A stretch of 64,000 bases of DNA from Candidatus Pseudobacter hemicellulosilyticus (GCA_029202545.1 CP119311.1:5208001-5272000), one strand, 5' to 3'. Positions 18,621-28,891 are shown, counted from the first letter of the stretch. Notes: generated from the letters alone by a model not told the origin. Made by a program: numbers and translations.

Positions 18621-19343
18621 TTAGTTGGGGTATTTAGAACGGGAATAATAAAGGGGTACTATTTCCTGACCGGCCAGCGTGCCATCATCATGTTTCAGAT
18701 GGTCATTGGGATGGTCCAGGTTCCATTGTTTAACATAGTCCCCGAATTTATACGCCTGGGCGGTAGCACCCGCTACACTGAGCTGGGCATGCTGAGAAGC
18801 CGTCAGCGTTTTCAGACCGGTGATCTGTACAATCAGGCTATAGGCCTTTGTGCTGGCCGCCGTGGTGAAATACAGCCTGAAAATAGACCAGCTGGGCAGG
18901 ATGATCTTGTTGGTCCAGGCCACTGTAAAAGTGCTGGTCTCAATATTTCCCGCCCTGAAATCTTTGGCAGTGATCAGCTTCACTTTCAGGGAAGCTGTTG
19001 TGGTGGACAGTTCCGGCGAGTTAAGCAGTTTGATCCGCAGCGTTCCTGTAAAGGAACCTGCCGGGATGCTGCCTCCCAGTATTTCGTACTGGCTGCTGGT
19101 AGCTGTAGTGGCAGTATCCGCCACTACTTCCACTGAAAATTCCCTGTCATGACTTACGGTATCTCCAATGATCCGCACAGCTATTTCCTGCACATATTCA
19201 TTGGAAGGATTACCGAGGAAGGTATAGTCGATCCTTGTACTGGTAAAATTTATGGCCGGATCTGCCTCGAAGGAACCGATCTCATCCTTGCTGCAATGCA
19301 CCAGCAGCAGGGAGCAGAGGGTAATGAATAATATTCTTGACAT
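18621..19343 (-). CDS. DUF4843-type lipoprotein
   Basis: This is a 240-residue protein with lipobox LVHC (about residue 17) and all-beta sequence in the rest, containing an IPAGSFTGTL motif shared with other SusCD-linked binding lipoproteins. It is assigned to DUF4843 by length and by its place between SusD and the PKD-like lipoprotein. It is probably an accessory surface lipoprotein of the transport complex. The spacing of 17 bp to SusD and 1 bp to the next gene supports one operon. Confidence 0.75.
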   Translation of the reverse strand: MSRILFITLCSLLLVHCSKDEIGSFEADPAINFTSTRIDYTFLGNPSNEYVQEIAVRIIGDTVSHDREFSVEVVADTATTATSSQYEILGGSIPAGSFTGTLRIKLLNSPELSTTTASLKVKLITAKDFRAGNIETSTFTVAWTNKIILPSWSIFRLYFTTAASTKAYSLIVQITGLKTLTASQHAQLSVAGATAQAYKFGDYVKQWNLDHPNDHLKHDDGTLAGQEIVPLYYSRSKYPN

Positions 19344-19360
19344 AATCAGTTGATTTGTTG

Positions 19361-20839
19361 TTATTGAACTCTGTTACCTGCTTCCAGCTCGCTGTTGGGA
19401 TAAGGAAGCACATATACCTGGTCGTTAGCCACCCTGTTGGCGGGGAAACCCGGGAAGGTGGACAGGTTCAGGCGTTTGTAATAGAAGAACAGCTGGCCTT
19501 CCATCAGGAAATCCTTCCTGTATTCTTTTTGCAGCTCAGCCACTACTGTGGCCTTGTCCGCAATGGCCGGGATATCTACCTGGATACCACGGCTGCGCCT
19601 TACCGTATTGAGGTATTCAATGGCTTTAGGCAGATCCGTTTCAATGTAGTTCTCCGCAGCGATATAGTACATCTCGGCTACGCGGATCAGGGGCATCAGG
19701 TTATTGGTAGTAAAGGAGCGGTCTTCCTGCCGCAGCTTCACGCTGATATAGCCTCTGGGCTGGGAAGACAGCATGGTATTAAAGCGCTTGTCCACATTAC
19801 CAATGCCCGCCGTATTGGCCTCATAAAGACTTTCAGCCGTAGCGGTCTGCAGGAACAGGGCGTTCACATCTGTAGCCAGTACCGCCACCAGCGAAGGATT
19901 GATGATATTGATAAAGGCGCTTACATTCAGTGTGAAAAGATGCTCGGGCTGGAAGAACTTGTCCGTTGAAGGGGAATTGTCCACGCTGATCAGTTCCGCG
20001 GGCGACTGGCTGATCACTTCTTCAGCCACTGCTGCGGCGGCAGCCAGGTTAGCGGCCCCACCCTGCCAGAGATAAGCTCTGGCCTGCAGGGCTTTCACAG
20101 CATAGTAGTTCATCCTTTGCTGACGGTTGTTGTAAAAACCATCGCGGTTCACCACAGCATAATAGCTGCTGGCATGGTTACCGGTGATGGGATCTTCTTT
20201 CAGCAGCTCAATAGCTTCGTTGATATCCTTTTGCAGCAGGGCAAAAGTTTCAGGGAAAGAACGCTGGGCCGTCATATCCTTGGACAGCACAGTTACATAA
20301 GGAATAGCCTGTTTACCGGACAGCTCAGGCCTGTTGGCCAGGTTGCCGTAACCGAAAAGGCGCAGGAGGTCAAAATGCAGGAATGCACGCAGTCCCAGCA
20401 ATTCACCCTTGATGATGGAATAGCTGACCGGGTTCAGCACTGATCTATTCTTGTCAATATATTCCAGTGCGCTATTGGTATTGGCAATAAGGTTATAGGT
20501 CTTGTTCCAGAAAGCCTCCACCTTGGGGATGGAACGGATAGTGCGGTAATTGTAGAGCTGGATATCATAATCCCGGGAGCCTTCCTGCAGGGCGTTGTAT
20601 TGCTGCGCCATCAGGTCCGGCAAATTCCAGGACATATCCCGCCCATACAGTTCAGAGGCGGTCATTCCTATATATACACCCATCAGGGCATCTTTGAAGC
20701 CAGCTTCGGAATTGAACTGGTCTTCTGCTTTGATCTGGTTACTGGGCGTTACATCCAGCCATCCCTTCTTACAGGAAGAAGCACTGGCCAGTAACAGCAG
20801 TCCGGCAACCATATATTGTAAAGTCTTCATTAGTTGCAT
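19361..20839 (-). CDS. RagB/SusD-family substrate-binding lipoprotein
   Basis: This 492-residue protein has lipobox ASSC and then KKGWLDVTPSNQI, a classic SusD start. The helical TPR-like body shows LLGLRAFLHFDLLRLFG and VRRSRG, and the C-terminal YKRLNLSTFP region is also typical. SusD caps the SusC barrel and hands ligands to it at the outer membrane. The ATG at 20839 lies 3 bp after the SusC stop; an ATG at 20830 is equally possible. The neighbouring metalloproteases suggest a peptide or glycopeptide ligand rather than a plain polysaccharide. Confidence 0.93.
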   Translation of the reverse strand: MQLMKTLQYMVAGLLLLASASSCKKGWLDVTPSNQIKAEDQFNSEAGFKDALMGVYIGMTASELYGRDMSWNLPDLMAQQYNALQEGSRDYDIQLYNYRTIRSIPKVEAFWNKTYNLIANTNSALEYIDKNRSVLNPVSYSIIKGELLGLRAFLHFDLLRLFGYGNLANRPELSGKQAIPYVTVLSKDMTAQRSFPETFALLQKDINEAIELLKEDPITGNHASSYYAVVNRDGFYNNRQQRMNYYAVKALQARAYLWQGGAANLAAAAAVAEEVISQSPAELISVDNSPSTDKFFQPEHLFTLNVSAFINIINPSLVAVLATDVNALFLQTATAESLYEANTAGIGNVDKRFNTMLSSQPRGYISVKLRQEDRSFTTNNLMPLIRVAEMYYIAAENYIETDLPKAIEYLNTVRRSRGIQVDIPAIADKATVVAELQKEYRKDFLMEGQLFFYYKRLNLSTFPGFPANRVANDQVYVLPYPNSELEAGNRVQ

Positions 20840-20842
20840 GAT

Positions 20843-23800
20843 TTAAAAGTTGGCAGATAAGGAGAAGGACAATGTTCTGGCAAAAGGATACTGGGTGCCT
20901 CTTTCAATCCGGATAGAAGAGAATTTAGCCACTTCATTCATGTTGAAAGCCACGCGGAGCCTTTGCATGCCCAGCTTACGCACCAGGTTATCACTGAACA
21001 GGTAGTATACGTTCACAGCGGCAATGTCCAGCTCTCTTCTGTCCTGTACAAAACGGGAAGTAGGACGGGTCATTTCCTGCTCAGGCGAGGTGGCGCCATC
21101 ACCATCCCGGTCAATGCTGAAGGTCCCCAGCCTTTTGAACAGGGCCTGCTGACCAGGTTGCAGCCACCTGCCGGTAAGTACGCGTTTGTCCACGTTATAC
21201 AGCATATTCACATTCTCTACCTTATCTACCAGGGTCTGGTTGTACAGCTGACCACCGCCCAGGTAACGGGCAGTTACGTTGATACCAAAACCATTGTATT
21301 CAGCATTGATACCGAAAGTGCCCTGGTAAGTGGACAGGTCGTTACCCACTACCACCAGGTCACTGGGATCCCAGATATAGGTGGTGGAGCCGTCCTGTTT
21401 TACATAGATCTCATTACCGGTGGCAGGATCAATACCCAGGGAAGGCACGGCCCAGATAGCATTCATGGACATACCGTCCTGGTATTTCTTCACGGGTTTG
21501 TTATTGGCCTTATCAGCGGCCTGCGCATCCATCCGGTCGTTGAAGGCCTTCATGGAACTGGACAGTTCTACTATCCTGTTCTTGTTGGTCTCAATGCCGG
21601 CGTTCACGCTCACAAAACTCCGGCCCTTGGTCCATACCAGCCAGGAAGCAAACGCTTCAATGCCCTGGTTCTTCACTTTACCCAGGTTATCCTTTACGGA
21701 GTTGAAACCGGTGGAGCCGGGCAGGGTGATAGTAGTGACCAGGTTCTCGGTATAGCTTTCATAATAATCAAAGCGCAGGGTCAGGTTGTGGATCTTGGCA
21801 TCCAGGCCGGCGTTATAATCAAACTTGGTCTGCCATTGCAGGCCTGCATTGGGCATATTGGCCAGGTAAGAACCGGGGAAGCCCTGGTACAGGGATTCCA
21901 GGTGGTACTGGTAAGTGGCGATGGAGGCGTTGGAAGCAAAATTGGGATCACCGGTGGAACCGATGGAACCACGGATCTTGAACTGGTCCAGGACGCCGAT
22001 GCTGTTCTCAAAGAAACGCTCATTGTGCAGGTTCCAGCCCAGGCCCACGCTCCAGAACTCAGCCCATCTTTTTTCTGCGCCAAACTGGGAAGAAGCGCTG
22101 GTGCGCAGGGTGAGGTCGGTCATGAAGCGGTTATCATACATATAAGAGAAAGCGCCCAGGAAGCCGATCTCGCGTTTTACGCCGTCAATGCCGGTGGGAC
22201 GGGAATCCGTCAGGTAGCCACGGCCCAGCATCACATTCTCCATGCGTTCGCTGGTGAAGCCTTCCACCACATGCATCAGCTCATTGTATTTGTCTTCCCG
22301 TACATTGAAGCCGGCATTGGCAAAGAAGAAATGGTCGCCCACTTCACGGGTATAGTTCAGGTTCAGGTCGCCGGAGAGGCTGGTGCTTTTACCATTGTTG
22401 ATCTGGTAGCGGCCTCTTCTTTTGGCCAGCTCTTCGGAAGTATATCCGTCGAACATGGTATGGGAGCCGGGATAAAACTCATCGGCGTCACTGTTCTTCA
22501 CGTCAATACCCATCCGGGCAATAGCCCTTAAACCGGGGCGCAGGGTCCATTCCAGGTAAAAGTTATTGGTGAAATTGAAATAGCTGGTAGCTACTTTGGA
22601 ATTCAGGGAAGCGTTATACAACGGGTTGGTGATCCTTTCGCCATTGGGTCCCAGTTCTGCGTAGAAGGGAATAGTACCGTCCTCATTCACGGCCCTCCAG
22701 TAAGGGTTCATGATAGCATAATCATTGAACTGGCCATAGGGCGATTCCGTATTGGAATTGCTGGTGGCGCTCATGATATTGCGGAAAAGCAGGTTACGTA
22801 CGCGGTAGGAAGTAGTGATGTTACCGGAGATATTGGTCCGGTCGGAGCCTTTCATTACCCCATTGACCTGGCGGTAGGAAAAGTCGGCCAGTACGTTCAG
22901 GGCGTCACCGCCCAGTTCCACACCCAGGGTGTGTTTCTGGCCTATGCCGTCACGGAGCGGTTTGGCCATCCAATGCGTATTGAGGCCTTCTTCAGCCAGT
23001 TTTTTCCGGGAATTATAGAGTTGGTTCAGCGCAATCTGTTCGCTGGCGGGGTCATAATTACTTTTGGCGGTATACATCCCGTCGATGGTCTCGGCCAGCA
23101 GTTTCTCCCGCGCATTGGTCAGGTTATAGCTGGTCAGGTCCGGCAGGTCCACATCCACGCTGGCATTATAGGTGATCAGCGCTTTGGAGGAAGGGTTCTT
23201 TTTGGTTTCAATGACCACTACCCCATTGGCCGCACGGGCGCCGTAGATGGCTTTGGAAGCGGCGTCCTTGAGGATGGTAACACGTTCAATACGGTTGATA
23301 TCCAGGTCAAAGATCCGTTCAATAGTGGCTTCAAAACCATCCAGGATGAACAGGGGTTCATTGGGGTTTTTAACGTAGTTGCCTTTCAGGCCGGCTGTTG
23401 AGGCCATATCCGCGGGGAAAGTGGAAGTACCGCGCAGCTGGATATTGGGCAGCGCATTTGGGTTGGAACCCAGCGCAAAATTATCCAGCACCATGGCGGG
23501 CGCAATATTCTTCAATGCCTGGAATACGTTGGCATTGCCTACTTTCCGCAGTTCTTCGTTGGTGATGGTCACTGCAGAACCGGTATAGCTGCTTTGTTTC
23601 CTGTTGAAGATACCGGTTACAACGGTGGTCTTCATTTCCTGGGGTTTCTGCAGCAGGCGGATAGTGATCTGTTCGTCCCTGGTGATCTTGTATTCATAGT
23701 TCTGGTAGCCAACATAGCTGATGGTGATAACAGAACCGGGAGGCGCAATAATGGTGAAATCACCTTTGCTGTCCGTGCGGACGCCGGTCTGGGCGGCCAC

Positions 23801-24208
23801 CACAAATATGGAAGCGCCTACAATGGGTTCACCGGAAACAGCGTCAATGACCTTCCCGGACACTTTAGTGGGAAGGGTTTTCCGGTAGGCTGCCACAAAA
23901 TCCTCTGATGGCGCAGGTTTGCGCTTGATAGCAATGGTCTTGTCACCGATCAGGTAATCAAATGGAGAACTGTAGAGCAGGTCCAGCAGGGCGGCGGACA
24001 GGGGCATATCCTTCCATTCAATACTAACGGAATGGGAGCCTCTGAGGAGATTGTCCTCATAAAAGAAAACATACCCTGTCTGTTTGGTGATCTTTTTGAA
24101 CACCGATTCCAGGGAAACGCCGGTTTCAGAAAGGGTCACTTTCTGGGCATAGCCTTCGGCATTGGCTTTCAAAAGCAGTGTGAGCAAGAAGATTGCGGTC
24201 AATTTCAT
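20843..24208 (-). CDS. SusC/RagA TonB-dependent outer-membrane transporter with STN domain
   Basis: This is a TonB-linked barrel protein of about 1120 residues. The signal peptide (MKLTAIFLL start, GYAQ end) is followed by an STN domain, a CarboxypepD-regulatory-like beta domain (GEPIVGASIFV), a plug with QLRGTSTFP and IYGARAANGVVVIETKK, and a long barrel ending in aromatic NF. An ATG at 24328 would add 40 residues before the signal peptide. The STN domain is the part that signals to FecR-type anti-sigma factors, which matches the FecR and sigma genes directly upstream. It imports a ligand bound by SusD. Confidence 0.93.
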   Translation of the reverse strand: MKLTAIFLLTLLLKANAEGYAQKVTLSETGVSLESVFKKITKQTGYVFFYEDNLLRGSHSVSIEWKDMPLSAALLDLLYSSPFDYLIGDKTIAIKRKPAPSEDFVAAYRKTLPTKVSGKVIDAVSGEPIVGASIFVVAAQTGVRTDSKGDFTIIAPPGSVITISYVGYQNYEYKITRDEQITIRLLQKPQEMKTTVVTGIFNRKQSSYTGSAVTITNEELRKVGNANVFQALKNIAPAMVLDNFALGSNPNALPNIQLRGTSTFPADMASTAGLKGNYVKNPNEPLFILDGFEATIERIFDLDINRIERVTILKDAASKAIYGARAANGVVVIETKKNPSSKALITYNASVDVDLPDLTSYNLTNAREKLLAETIDGMYTAKSNYDPASEQIALNQLYNSRKKLAEEGLNTHWMAKPLRDGIGQKHTLGVELGGDALNVLADFSYRQVNGVMKGSDRTNISGNITTSYRVRNLLFRNIMSATSNSNTESPYGQFNDYAIMNPYWRAVNEDGTIPFYAELGPNGERITNPLYNASLNSKVATSYFNFTNNFYLEWTLRPGLRAIARMGIDVKNSDADEFYPGSHTMFDGYTSEELAKRRGRYQINNGKSTSLSGDLNLNYTREVGDHFFFANAGFNVREDKYNELMHVVEGFTSERMENVMLGRGYLTDSRPTGIDGVKREIGFLGAFSYMYDNRFMTDLTLRTSASSQFGAEKRWAEFWSVGLGWNLHNERFFENSIGVLDQFKIRGSIGSTGDPNFASNASIATYQYHLESLYQGFPGSYLANMPNAGLQWQTKFDYNAGLDAKIHNLTLRFDYYESYTENLVTTITLPGSTGFNSVKDNLGKVKNQGIEAFASWLVWTKGRSFVSVNAGIETNKNRIVELSSSMKAFNDRMDAQAADKANNKPVKKYQDGMSMNAIWAVPSLGIDPATGNEIYVKQDGSTTYIWDPSDLVVVGNDLSTYQGTFGINAEYNGFGINVTARYLGGGQLYNQTLVDKVENVNMLYNVDKRVLTGRWLQPGQQALFKRLGTFSIDRDGDGATSPEQEMTRPTSRFVQDRRELDIAAVNVYYLFSDNLVRKLGMQRLRVAFNMNEVAKFSSIRIERGTQYPFARTLSFSLSANF

Positions 24209-24399
24209 TGCCTTTACAATTAGTGTCCGTCGGACGGAAGCAGGTTCATACAAAACAGGCTCCGGCCGGTGTGGAGTTTTGGTTAATGGGTAACCAATAC
24301 TGGTTTCCCCATTTAAAAGCAGATTCATACCTTTACAGGGTTTGGTTAATAAAACAGTTATCCTTGAACAGTTAACAACATTTTCTTGACCAGACAGCC

Positions 24400-24426
24400 A
24401 CCGGAAGTGCTCGCAACACTTCCGGT
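24400..24426. terminator. Hairpin between fecR and susC
   Basis: A 10-bp perfect stem (ACCGGAAGTG / CACTTCCGGT) with a 7-nt loop. The T run follows on the plus strand, where no gene needs it; for the minus-strand operon there is no proper U tract. It may therefore be an RNA processing or stabilising hairpin that separates regulator from transporter expression. Confidence 0.55.
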
Positions 24427-24479
24427 TTTTGTTTGGCGTTTGTGATCATGGCTATACCTGGTGCTTATACTTCATTGAA

Positions 24480-25655
24480 TTATCTGGCTTTTACGGTGAT
24501 GTTCTTTCCATCTACACTGAATTTCACATTACTGGAAAAAGCAATCAGCTTCAGGATCTCGGAAAAATCATCGGTGATATAGATACTGCCGCTGAAATGC
24601 GCCTGGATCGATTTATCATAACTGATGCGCACATCATACCAGCGTTCCACCTGCCTGAGCACCATGCCCAGGTCGGCGCTCTTGAAATAAAACCGGCCGT
24701 TGACCCAGCTGGCGGCGGTTTCCACATCTACCTTATTCACTGTTTTTTGTCCGTCTTCCGTGGTTACACATTCCTCACCGGGTTGCAGGATCAGGGATTT
24801 CCCTGTGCCCTCAGCCGGTCCAATCTTCACTTTTCCTTCCAGCAGCGTGGTGGTCATAACCGGTTCATTGCTGTAGGCATTGATATTGAACCGGGTGCCC
24901 AGCACTTCAATTTCCTGGTGGTTCACAGTCACTATAAAAGGCTGCTCTTTATTCTGCGCCACTTCAAAATAGGCCTCGCCCTGCACCATCACCTTTCTTT
25001 CATTACCCCTGAAAGTAGTGGGGTAACGGATAGAAGAAGCGGCGTTAAGCCAGACCTTCGTACCATCGGGCAGGCTCAGCTTAAACCTGCTGCCGCGGAG
25101 AGTGGTCATGGTATTATAGAGCACGGGCGCATCTGCAACGGCGGCATATACCAGGTTACCATCCTGCAGCATGACCGAAGTGCCAGCCTGATCAGCTATC
25201 TGCCCGTTGCCGAGACTGTCCAGCTGAATGGCTTTGCCGCTGGCCAGTTTCAGGTAAACGCCTTCGGAGCCAGATCTGACAGGTCCCGGCGTGGGCTGGG
25301 CCGCCACCGGCACAGGCGTTCCGGCAACCGGATGCATAAATTGCCAGGCGCCAAAACCTGCTGCCAGCAGCACGGCGGCGGCAGCCGCCCACCACCATCT
25401 TTTATGCAAAGAGCGTACAGGTACAGAGGGAGCCAGGACATCGTTCCTGACGGCATTCCAAATGGCTAAGCTGGTATCGTTGTTCAGGACCGTACCGGAA
25501 GCAGGCACTGCTTCGTACGCTTCACTGATCTGGTGGAGCTGTTCCTCGTAAGAAGGATCGGCCAGGAGGCGGAACAATTCCTGCCTTTCTGCCGGGGTAC
25601 ATGATTTTTCCATGTAGTGCGTAAACAGCTCTACTAATTGCTGATGAGTCTTCAT
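24480..25655 (-). CDS. FecR-family anti-sigma factor
   Basis: This 391-residue protein has an N-terminal cytoplasmic helical part, one transmembrane helix around residues 85-105 (W-rich then Ala/Leu), and a periplasmic FecR beta domain with GSRFKLSLPDGTKVWLNA and GEAYFEVA motifs. The C-terminal DUF4974-like region contains FYFKSADLG. It holds the ECF sigma factor inactive until the STN domain of the loaded SusC signals. The ATG at 25655 fits the family N-terminus. It lies 88 bp after the sigma gene and before susC. Confidence 0.93.
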   Translation of the reverse strand: MKTHQQLVELFTHYMEKSCTPAERQELFRLLADPSYEEQLHQISEAYEAVPASGTVLNNDTSLAIWNAVRNDVLAPSVPVRSLHKRWWWAAAAAVLLAAGFGAWQFMHPVAGTPVPVAAQPTPGPVRSGSEGVYLKLASGKAIQLDSLGNGQIADQAGTSVMLQDGNLVYAAVADAPVLYNTMTTLRGSRFKLSLPDGTKVWLNAASSIRYPTTFRGNERKVMVQGEAYFEVAQNKEQPFIVTVNHQEIEVLGTRFNINAYSNEPVMTTTLLEGKVKIGPAEGTGKSLILQPGEECVTTEDGQKTVNKVDVETAASWVNGRFYFKSADLGMVLRQVERWYDVRISYDKSIQAHFSGSIYITDDFSEILKLIAFSSNVKFSVDGKNITVKAR

Positions 25656-25743
25656 TATCAAAGGTTGAATGGGGCCGGGAAATTGAGGGCCACTACTGAA
25701 GACACCGCTGCGGAGCAAACGTATTAGGTAAAAAGAAAAAAGA

Positions 25744-26349
25744 TCAGCTGATGAAGATAGCCAGGCAGAGCGAGGAGGGCGCCAGCACATTCTTTCCTAC
25801 CAGGTACGCCCGGATAGTGCGCATGGCCTGCATAACATGTACTTTGGCGGTATTGGGAGAAATGCCCATGGCATCCGCCGTTTCCTCACGGCTCAGGCCA
25901 TTGATCTTGAACAGCTCAAAAGCTTTGAGCTGGGCCGGGGTCAGCAGTTTCATGGCTTCCCGCAGCTGGAGGTCCACATCAGCCGCCAGCAGTTGCTGGT
26001 CCGCCATATCCGCGGTGGCAGGCGCCTGCTGCAATAGTACCCGCAGCTGGGCTTCGGCACGGGCAACGCTGCGCAGCACGTTAAAGGCGCGGTTGCGGGC
26101 CATGATAAAGAGCCAGCTGCGGAAATCCGCAATGGATGGCAGTTCCAGCCTTTTGGTCCAGACCTGTACAAACACATCCTGCAGTATTTCTTCGGAAAGC
26201 TGGGGCGACTCGGTGTACACGAGCGCTATTTCATAGACCCTGTCCTTGTGGAGAAAATAGAGCTGCTCAAAGGCTTTTTCATCACCTTCACAGATCAATT
26301 GCAGCAGCAGATCCTGCGCTGAATGTTGGGTATGGGAAATTGCATTCAA
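25744..26349 (-). CDS. ECF RNA polymerase sigma factor
   Basis: The protein is about 200 residues. Region 2 (GDEKAFEQLYFLH, EEILQDVFVQVW, FRSWLFIMARNRAFN) and region 4 (SREETADAMGISPNTAKVHV) are clear. Starts are uncertain: no ATG or GTG is in frame at the right place. TTG at 26349 has a purine-rich AAGAGG 8 nt before it; TTG at 26442 would add 31 hydrophobic residues. It should direct transcription of the susC-D operon downstream in response to FecR release. Confidence 0.92.
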   Translation of the reverse strand: MNAISHTQHSAQDLLLQLICEGDEKAFEQLYFLHKDRVYEIALVYTESPQLSEEILQDVFVQVWTKRLELPSIADFRSWLFIMARNRAFNVLRSVARAEAQLRVLLQQAPATADMADQQLLAADVDLQLREAMKLLTPAQLKAFELFKINGLSREETADAMGISPNTAKVHVMQAMRTIRAYLVGKNVLAPSSLCLAIFIS

Positions 26350-26442
26350 GTCTTGAGCCTCTTGTTTAACCAGATTAAAAATAATGAAAATACGATGTAT
26401 AGCAGGCAAAAAAATCAAAAATTTCCCCAGATGCCCTGACAA

Positions 26443-27163
26443 TCAATGGGAGAACATTTACTGATGCAAATCAAAAAAGTGCCCGATCTGTGTGTGATCA
26501 TTGCAGATCCCGTTTCCAGGAACTACTTTCGCCGGGTTATTATTAGTGTACTGTCCCACCCCCTCTGGACCACTATCATACAGAAAAAACCACCAATCTC
26601 CCTGTAAGGCCGCAAACCTTAAATCTGAAATCAGCATTGTTATGCGATCAACACCCTTTTGCCCTGTCGTAAGGACAAACCAGCTTTTTGTTCCCGGACA
26701 TCCTGTTGTTTACTGTATTCCTGTCGCCGGTCCATTCACCGACTGACCAGCCTGCCTGCGGGTTGCCATTAACCCCTTCCGGTAAGCTATCCATTGCGGG
26801 CCACCACCCCTGCCCGTTCCATTGATCAATGTTTCACCCTGTTTTTCCTGGCTTTTTGCCGGGCCGGCAGCTCCATGCCCACCCTTATAAAAGCCTCCCA
26901 CCACCACTTATCAATACCTATAGGTTTCCCCCTACCAGAATTTGGAAAAAAATTCCATCGCTGGGAAAAAAACAGCGATTGGCAAGCCCTTGAAAAGATT
27001 TTGAAATAATAAATTGTTTAAACACTGAATTACGGATAAATAAATGATTACCAATTTACTAAACGCCTTTTTAGCACTCATGGTTTCTGGGTATTTGAGA
27101 TCGTTTTTCGGTATTTGGTTCATGGTTGGACATATCCGTATCAAACAACCCAAACCGATTATT
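26443..27163. other. Non-coding stretch of about 720 bp
   Basis: This region lies between the divergent sigma gene and the type IX-sorted protein. No ORF here has recognisable protein features and I see no RNA hairpin or clear promoter. The GC-mixed 26,500-26,900 part looks like decayed sequence; the last 150 bp are AT-rich and should hold the promoter of the rightward gene. Confidence 0.5.
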
Positions 27164-28783
27164 ATGAAACAAGTTTACCCTCTGCAACTCAAAACCGCCT
27201 TTCTGATCGTAGTGATCATGGCCGCTCTTCAAAATCTCTCTGCCCAATGCCCTGCCGGCAGCATCAGCAACACCGCCGGTAATTATAACAATGGTCAGGT
27301 AGTATGTATCTCTTCCAGCTTCAACCAGGAAATCACCCTCAACAGCGGCGCCAAAATGGTGATCGTGAGCGGTGGTAATTTCACCGGCAATATCAACGCC
27401 AAAAGCGGTTCTACTATCGAAGTAAATACCGGTGGTACTTTCAACCCCAACAATGCCAACAGCTTTGCCGCTGTAGTGACCGTAGAGAAAAACGCTACTG
27501 TGAACATGAATGGTAACTTTGGCCTGTCTTCCGGCTTTGCCCTTACCAACAACGGTACTTTTACCTGGGGCCGTTCCTGGAACCAGAACAACTACACTTC
27601 TATTACTAATGGCGCCTGCGGCACCATGATCTTTACCCAGAACACCAACCTGACCCAGAGCGCCGTTTTCAATAACAACGGCTATATGCTGGTCCAGGGC
27701 GAGTTCAACACTCACCAGGGAACTTCTTATACCAACCGCGGCCGACTGACCGTAACCGGTAACTTCAATGTAGCTGGTTATTTCAGCAACCAGTACCAGG
27801 CAGTGTTCCTGGGCGGCCAAAGTAACTTCAACAACAGCAATGACTCTACCATCAACCTGCACACCATGTATTTTGCTGGCAAAGTAGCTGGTCAGACCCG
27901 CTTCCGTAACGAAGGCCTGGTATGGATCAAGAGTGATTTCAACTGGAACAGCAATGCTACCTTCCTGATCAACCGCCCTGCTGCTCAGCTGCGTGTTGGT
28001 GGTAAACTGGAGAACAATGGTATCATGCGTGGTACCGGCAGCCTCTGGGTCAATGATATCAACAACAACGGTACCCTGATCGGTGTCAGCACTAACGAAC
28101 GCCTCACTGTGAACAGGCTGCCTAACAACGGTACCAAGACCAATATTACCCACCAGAGCGACCTGATCGCCAAAGACACTTCCGGTTATTCCGGTGGCCT
28201 GGCCAACCCTGACGTATGTACCAGCTCCCTGCCTATGATTGTATCTACCCTGCAGGCGGTATACAAAAACAACGCAGTACAACTGGACTGGTATACTGTT
28301 TCCGAGATCAACAGCAAACAATTTGTAATAGAATACAGCACTGACGGTGTTTCTTTCAAAGCTGGCGGTACTGTTGCAGCCAATGGTAACAGCAACTCCC
28401 GTATCAACTACAGCTATCGTTTCACCAACATCACCGGTTCTACCATGTACTTCCGCTTACTGCTGGTGGACCTGGACGGCAGCACTGATTACTCCAGCAT
28501 TGCCATTGTAAAGATCAACGGCGGTGGTCAGAAACTGGTAGCCGAAGCTTATCCCAACCCCTTCACTGAAAAAGTGGACATCCAGCTTTCCCTTTCCCGG
28601 AAATCGGATATCGAAGTGAAACTGTTTGATATGAACGGTCGCATTGTGAAGAACCAGGTGTTCAGCGGCCAGAGCGGCAGCAACAGGATCAGCCTGAACA
28701 GCCTGTCTGCCCTGCGGAGCGGCATCTATGTCCTCTCTGTAGTAGCTGGCGAAGAAAAATGGATGCAGAAACTGGTGAAATAA
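27164..28783 (+). CDS. Secreted beta-rich repeat protein with type IX (type A) sorting domain
   Basis: The 539-residue protein has a signal peptide ending at LSAQ (about residue 27). An Asn/Thr/Gly-rich parallel beta-helix-like region follows, with recurring NNGT/NNGY turns, consistent with an adhesin. A fibronectin-like segment comes near residue 390 (NAVQLDWYTVSE, a frequent partner in type IX cargo). The last 75 or so residues are a Por_Secre_tail domain (AYPNPFTEKVDI, LFDMNGRIV, LRSGIYVLSV). The ATG at 27164 is chosen because the signal peptide begins there. No catalytic motif seen. Confidence 0.88.
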   Translation: MKQVYPLQLKTAFLIVVIMAALQNLSAQCPAGSISNTAGNYNNGQVVCISSSFNQEITLNSGAKMVIVSGGNFTGNINAKSGSTIEVNTGGTFNPNNANSFAAVVTVEKNATVNMNGNFGLSSGFALTNNGTFTWGRSWNQNNYTSITNGACGTMIFTQNTNLTQSAVFNNNGYMLVQGEFNTHQGTSYTNRGRLTVTGNFNVAGYFSNQYQAVFLGGQSNFNNSNDSTINLHTMYFAGKVAGQTRFRNEGLVWIKSDFNWNSNATFLINRPAAQLRVGGKLENNGIMRGTGSLWVNDINNNGTLIGVSTNERLTVNRLPNNGTKTNITHQSDLIAKDTSGYSGGLANPDVCTSSLPMIVSTLQAVYKNNAVQLDWYTVSEINSKQFVIEYSTDGVSFKAGGTVAANGNSNSRINYSYRFTNITGSTMYFRLLLVDLDGSTDYSSIAIVKINGGGQKLVAEAYPNPFTEKVDIQLSLSRKSDIEVKLFDMNGRIVKNQVFSGQSGSNRISLNSLSALRSGIYVLSVVAGEEKWMQKLVK

Positions 28784-28891
28784 CCAGCCGGCCTGCCTCC
28801 CCCTTCCATACCGGAAGAAAGACTTAGAAAAAACCACACATTAACCAATATTCATCTTAAGATTCTTATAATCGGTACGGGTATAAACGAA

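Noticed and set aside
20963..22531. A 522-codon plus-strand open frame opposite susC
   Set aside because: It is antisense to a clear TonB barrel, has low-complexity His/Val-rich translation and no signal or domain.
26501..26907. Small overlapping open frames in the 26.4-27.2 kb gap
   Set aside because: No plausible signal, domain or ribosome-binding context on either strand.
27071..28321. A 416-codon minus-strand open frame opposite the type IX-sorted protein
   Set aside because: The sense frame has a signal peptide and a Por_Secre_tail end; the antisense frame has neither.
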